Shown here piece by piece: positions 13,994 to 16,388 of a stretch of DNA of 16,388 bases; the first letter of the stretch is position 1, and every line of letters starts with the position of its first letter. The notes below the pieces were generated by a model that saw nothing but the letters and a program-made list of their open reading frames with translations, did no database searches and was not told the DNA's origin. The stretch covers positions 1-16,388 of the forward strand of contig JAVBSC010000109.1 in the NCBI GenBank assembly GCA_031547305.1, written 5' to 3'. The stretch is from JAVBSC01 sp031547305 (GTDB lineage Bacteria; Desulfobacterota; Desulfovibrionia; Desulfovibrionales; Desulfovibrionaceae). A program made the position numbers and the translations under genes.

Positions 13994-15520
13994 ATGCCCG
14001 TCATACAGAAACCGAAAAAAGCGGTCGGAAAAACGGCGTTTGGGGAGGCGCGACGCGACGGCGGCGACGTTGCGGCGGCTCTGGACGTTTACGCGCGGGC
14101 GCGGGCCTATGACCGCATCCTTTCGCTCGATCTTGCGCCGCTGCTTTTCGCGGAATCCTCCGGCCGGCCGTTTTCCGCCATTGCGCTGGAAATAGTGGAG
14201 CGCTGCCCGGCGCAAGTCCGGCTGGCTTACCCCCTGTCCATGCTGCGCGTCGCCTGGGCGCTCAAGGTGGCCGGGCGGGATGCCGCGTTCAACGCCGTGC
14301 TGGATGAACTGGACGGACGGCTGGAAGAAGGCGATCCGCTGCGGGCGGAATGGCTGCTGCTGGCCGCCTACCGGCATTACCCGCGCCTGGACGCCATGCT
14401 TCCCGTGGCGCAAAAAGCCGCGCTGCTGTTTAAAGGCGCCCGCTCGCGGGTGATCCTGCCGGAAGCGCCCTGGGCTTTTGGCGGCTACTTTCAGTTGACC
14501 GAGTTCCACCTGCAATCCGGCCGGGCGGAAAGCGAGGCCGCGCGCTTTGAAGAATTCATCGCCCTTTATTCCTGGCTGACCGGCGGCCACGGCAGCGGCG
14601 CGGACGCGCTTTTCCGCGCGGAACTCGCCCACCTGCGCGGCGACCTGGCCGGCGCGGAAATTCTCGCCCACAAGGCGGCTTTTCAGGCCGAAAGCCACGG
14701 GCAGGGCATTGTGCAACTGGGCGCGGCCCTTACCCTGGCCAACGTCGCCCTGGTCAAGGCGGATACGGCCGGCTGGCAGGCCGCCGTCAGCCTTATGGAG
14801 CGCGCCTCCGCCCAGGCGGGGCAAAACGGCGCGCTCGTGCGCGCGGTGCGTGATACGGCGCGCGGCTCGCTCCTGGTGGAGCTGGGCGCGCAGGCGCGCA
14901 TCGCCGACTGGCTGAAAAAACGGGATATCCCCAGGCATTTGCCGGCTCCCGTGGTTCTGAACGCGCATTATGTGCACGTCGTTTTCCTGCTGCAACAGGG
15001 AGAGATCGCGCGCTTCCTCGGCACGCAGGAGGCTCTGGCGCCGGAGGTGGCCGGCAAGTCCGCCTATGGGGCGTTCAGCCTGGCGTTCCTTCTTGCCGCC
15101 GGACATATTCTGGCGGGCCGGCGCGACCAGGCGGCGGTTTTTTTGGAGCGCGCCGCCGCCTTAGGCCTGCCGGACGGTTTTTTGCTGCACTTCGCGGCCT
15201 ATTCCAGGTTTTTTTCAGGACTGGTCGAGGAATTGATCGAAACGCGCCACCCGGAGCACGTCGAGGCCTTCCGCGCCATAAAAGCGCGCTTTGAAAACGG
15301 CTGGCACGCGCTGCACAACGCCGTGGCCAGGGACGAATTGCCGGAGGGCCTGACGGCGCGGGAGCGCGAAACAGCGCTCCTGGCGGCCCAGGGCCTGCGC
15401 AACCATGAAATCGCGGCCCGGCTCGCCGTGACGGAAAGCACGGTGCGCACCCACCTGCGGGCCATATTCCAGAAGCTGGACATCGACCGCCGCGCCAGGC
15501 TGGCGGAAAAACTGCAATAA
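13994..15520 (+). CDS. LuxR-type regulator, MalT/LAL-like but without the N-terminal ATPase
   Basis: The 508-residue protein resembles the C-terminal part of large ATP-binding LuxR (LAL/MalT) regulators. It begins near the linker that in full-length proteins follows the ATPase (ALDVYARARAYDRILSLDLAPLLF), continues through helical TPR-like repeats (LSMLRVAWALKVAGRD; FIALYSWLTGGHGSGADALFRAELAHL, split across 190-215; LTLANVALVKADTAGW), and ends in a LuxR helix-turn-helix (about 450-508: LTARERETALLAAQGLRNHE, then IAARLAVTESTVRTHLRAIF). Full-length relatives are usually about 800-900 residues with a Walker A motif; none is present here or in the upstream 270 bases, where the leftward CTERM gene begins. 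I chose ATG 13994 with GGGAG five bases upstream; ATG 13973 is an alternative and the frame stays open back to 13856. A small membrane protein gene follows after 13 bases. Confidence 0.85.
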   Translation: MPVIQKPKKAVGKTAFGEARRDGGDVAAALDVYARARAYDRILSLDLAPLLFAESSGRPFSAIALEIVERCPAQVRLAYPLSMLRVAWALKVAGRDAAFNAVLDELDGRLEEGDPLRAEWLLLAAYRHYPRLDAMLPVAQKAALLFKGARSRVILPEAPWAFGGYFQLTEFHLQSGRAESEAARFEEFIALYSWLTGGHGSGADALFRAELAHLRGDLAGAEILAHKAAFQAESHGQGIVQLGAALTLANVALVKADTAGWQAAVSLMERASAQAGQNGALVRAVRDTARGSLLVELGAQARIADWLKKRDIPRHLPAPVVLNAHYVHVVFLLQQGEIARFLGTQEALAPEVAGKSAYGAFSLAFLLAAGHILAGRRDQAAVFLERAAALGLPDGFLLHFAAYSRFFSGLVEELIETRHPEHVEAFRAIKARFENGWHALHNAVARDELPEGLTARERETALLAAQGLRNHEIAARLAVTESTVRTHLRAIFQKLDIDRRARLAEKLQ

Positions 15521-15533
15521 AAGCGGAGCGCGC

Positions 15534-16019
15534 ATGAACCGGGAACTCGCGGCCTATCTGCGCATGGAAGCCACGGTGGCCGCCGCCTTCAGCTTTTTCA
15601 TCACCGGCATGCTCGTGGCGCTCATCCATCATAAAGCCGACAGCGTGCCCTTTGACGCCTTCAGCATTGCTCTGGATCTGCTGATCACCTGCCCGTCCAC
15701 CTTCATCATCACCGCGTTTTTCGGCCGGGCCAGCCTGCGGCGGACGAAAACGGCCGGCATCCTGGCGAACCCGGCCAGCTGCAACCGGGCGGCCAGCCTG
15801 GCCGGTCGGCTGTTCCGGCGTCCCGCCCTGTTCGGCCTGCTGCTGGGCCTGGGCGTGGCCGCGCCGCTCTTAGCGCTGCTTGCCCCGTTGTGCGCCCTGT
15901 TCGGCATTGCCGCGCTTCCCTTCGGCCTGTACACGGCGCTCAAATGTGTCCTGGGCGCGCTCCTGGGCGGCGGCGCCGCGCTGGCCGCTCTGTGCGCCGG
16001 ACTGCGCGTATCCGTATAA
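15534..16019 (+). CDS. Small membrane protein of unknown function, paired with the LuxR-type gene
   Basis: The 161-residue product is hydrophobic with about four membrane segments: near residues 12-31 (VAAAFSFFITGMLVALIHH), 42-63 (FSIALDLLITCPSTFIITAFF), 96-120 (ALFGLLLGLGVAAPLLALLA) and 122-155 (the last may be one long or two short helices). A conserved-looking polar segment, GRASLRRTKTAGILANPA, lies between the second and third. I do not recognise a named family. The ATG at 15534 has GGAG six bases upstream, and the gap from the LuxR stop is only 13 bases, so the two are almost certainly co-transcribed. It could act with the regulator as a membrane partner or be its simplest target; neither can be shown from sequence. 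Inner-membrane location is inferred. Confidence 0.75.
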   Translation: MNRELAAYLRMEATVAAAFSFFITGMLVALIHHKADSVPFDAFSIALDLLITCPSTFIITAFFGRASLRRTKTAGILANPASCNRAASLAGRLFRRPALFGLLLGLGVAAPLLALLAPLCALFGIAALPFGLYTALKCVLGALLGGGAALAALCAGLRVSV

Positions 16020-16035
16020 AAAATGCATGGTTGCC

Positions 16036-16080
16036 TCAAATATCGTCCATTCGGACGATATGCAATTATCGTCTATTTGA
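16036..16080. promoter_or_regulatory. Nested palindrome upstream of the last gene, candidate operator
   Basis: An inner perfect inverted repeat, ATATCGTCC (16040-16048) with GGACGATAT (16053-16061), has a 4-base spacer. An outer pair, TCAAATA (16036-16042) with TATTTGA (16074-16080), encloses it. A third ATCGTC half site lies at 16068-16073. The cluster starts 16 bases after the stop of the membrane protein gene and 150 bases before the next start. No T run follows at once, so an operator is more likely than a terminator. The stretch from 16081 to 16231 shows no gene I can support. Confidence 0.5.
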
Positions 16081-16231
16081 TATCTTTTGCGGGTGGATCA
16101 CCGTATGGTCCATGGCCCGCGCGCTGGGCAAGGCCGCGCCGGACTCAGTTTCGCCGTGGCTTTTCCGGCTGCCGGGGGGCATCCGGTCGATATTTTTCAT
16201 ATACCATTCATTGCCGGCATGGGAGGCGATT

Positions 16232-16388
16232 ATGCTTTTTCTCTCCAGCAAAATCTTCGCCAGCGTTTTTTTCGGCCTGTTTTCACGCTCCGGCCCACGG
16301 GCGCTTGCATTCATTACGCTGCTGTTGCTGGTGATGCCGCCGCCGGGCGCGGGCGCCGCGGCGACCGGCGATCTCTATTACGCCCGGC
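16232..16388 (+). CDS. N-terminus of an exported protein, cut by the window edge
   Basis: An ATG at 16232 follows GGGAGG by five bases, a strong ribosome binding site. The 52 visible codons read MLFLSSKIFASVFFGLFSRS and then a hydrophobic stretch (RALAFITLLLLVMPPPGAGA) ending AAATGDLYY. This is a signal peptide with a long N-terminal region, with cleavage likely after AGA or AAA near residues 42-46. The mature protein is outside the window and cannot be named. The long N-region is seen in some autotransporters and large surface proteins, but that is only a hint. It lies on the same strand as the LuxR-type regulator and membrane protein and behind a palindromic cluster, so it is a plausible target of that regulator. 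Confidence 0.7.
   Translation, partial: MLFLSSKIFASVFFGLFSRSGPRALAFITLLLLVMPPPGAGAAATGDLYYAR

Noticed and set aside
13910..15106. Long minus-strand open frame (398 codons)
   Set aside because: It lies antisense to the LuxR-type gene, which has clear family motifs; composition is that of a shadow frame.

Overview
The window is about 60% GC by eye and reads like a chromosomal segment of a Gram-negative anaerobe. Several features together suggest a Deltaproteobacterium of the Desulfovibrionaceae type: a periplasmic arylsulfotransferase-family protein, a YgaP-type membrane rhodanese, a C-terminal sorting signal of the VPLPA/PEP-CTERM kind, and a LAL-type LuxR regulator. This assignment is inference from gene content; no rRNA or other marker is present.

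Left part (1-6633). The 3' part of priA (primosomal helicase) runs rightward off the left edge. Facing it is a leftward block: galE, a Phd/YefM-ParE toxin-antitoxin pair with a tandem palindromic operator, an acyl-ACP thioesterase, moaA (GTP 3',8-cyclase) and a CatB-like hexapeptide acetyltransferase. The last three genes are almost contiguous and look like one operon. The acetyltransferase is split by a one-base frameshift in a short C run.

Middle part (6713-13721). A secreted DUF3179 protein diverges from galE. Next come a leftward OmpR-family response regulator and sensor kinase, divergent from a secreted arylsulfotransferase-family beta-propeller protein. Downstream of the propeller gene is a YgaP-like rhodanese with two membrane segments. 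The 320-base divergent region holds several hairpins and a pair of TTGTAAA repeats spaced 10 bp, a likely response-regulator site. This could be a small regulated sulfur-handling module. A leftward exported protein with a CTERM-type tail follows and is closed by a strong terminator.

Right part (13994-16388). A LuxR-type regulator resembles the C-terminal two thirds of MalT/LAL proteins but lacks the N-terminal ATPase. It is followed closely by a small four-helix membrane protein. After an intergenic stretch with nested palindromes comes the start of a gene encoding a signal peptide, cut by the window edge.

A family of hairpin-rich intergenic elements (4846-4906, 9561-9626, 10398-10524) recurs. 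Two of the three copies overlap the stop codon of a leftward gene. No rRNA, tRNA, CRISPR array or transposase was found.
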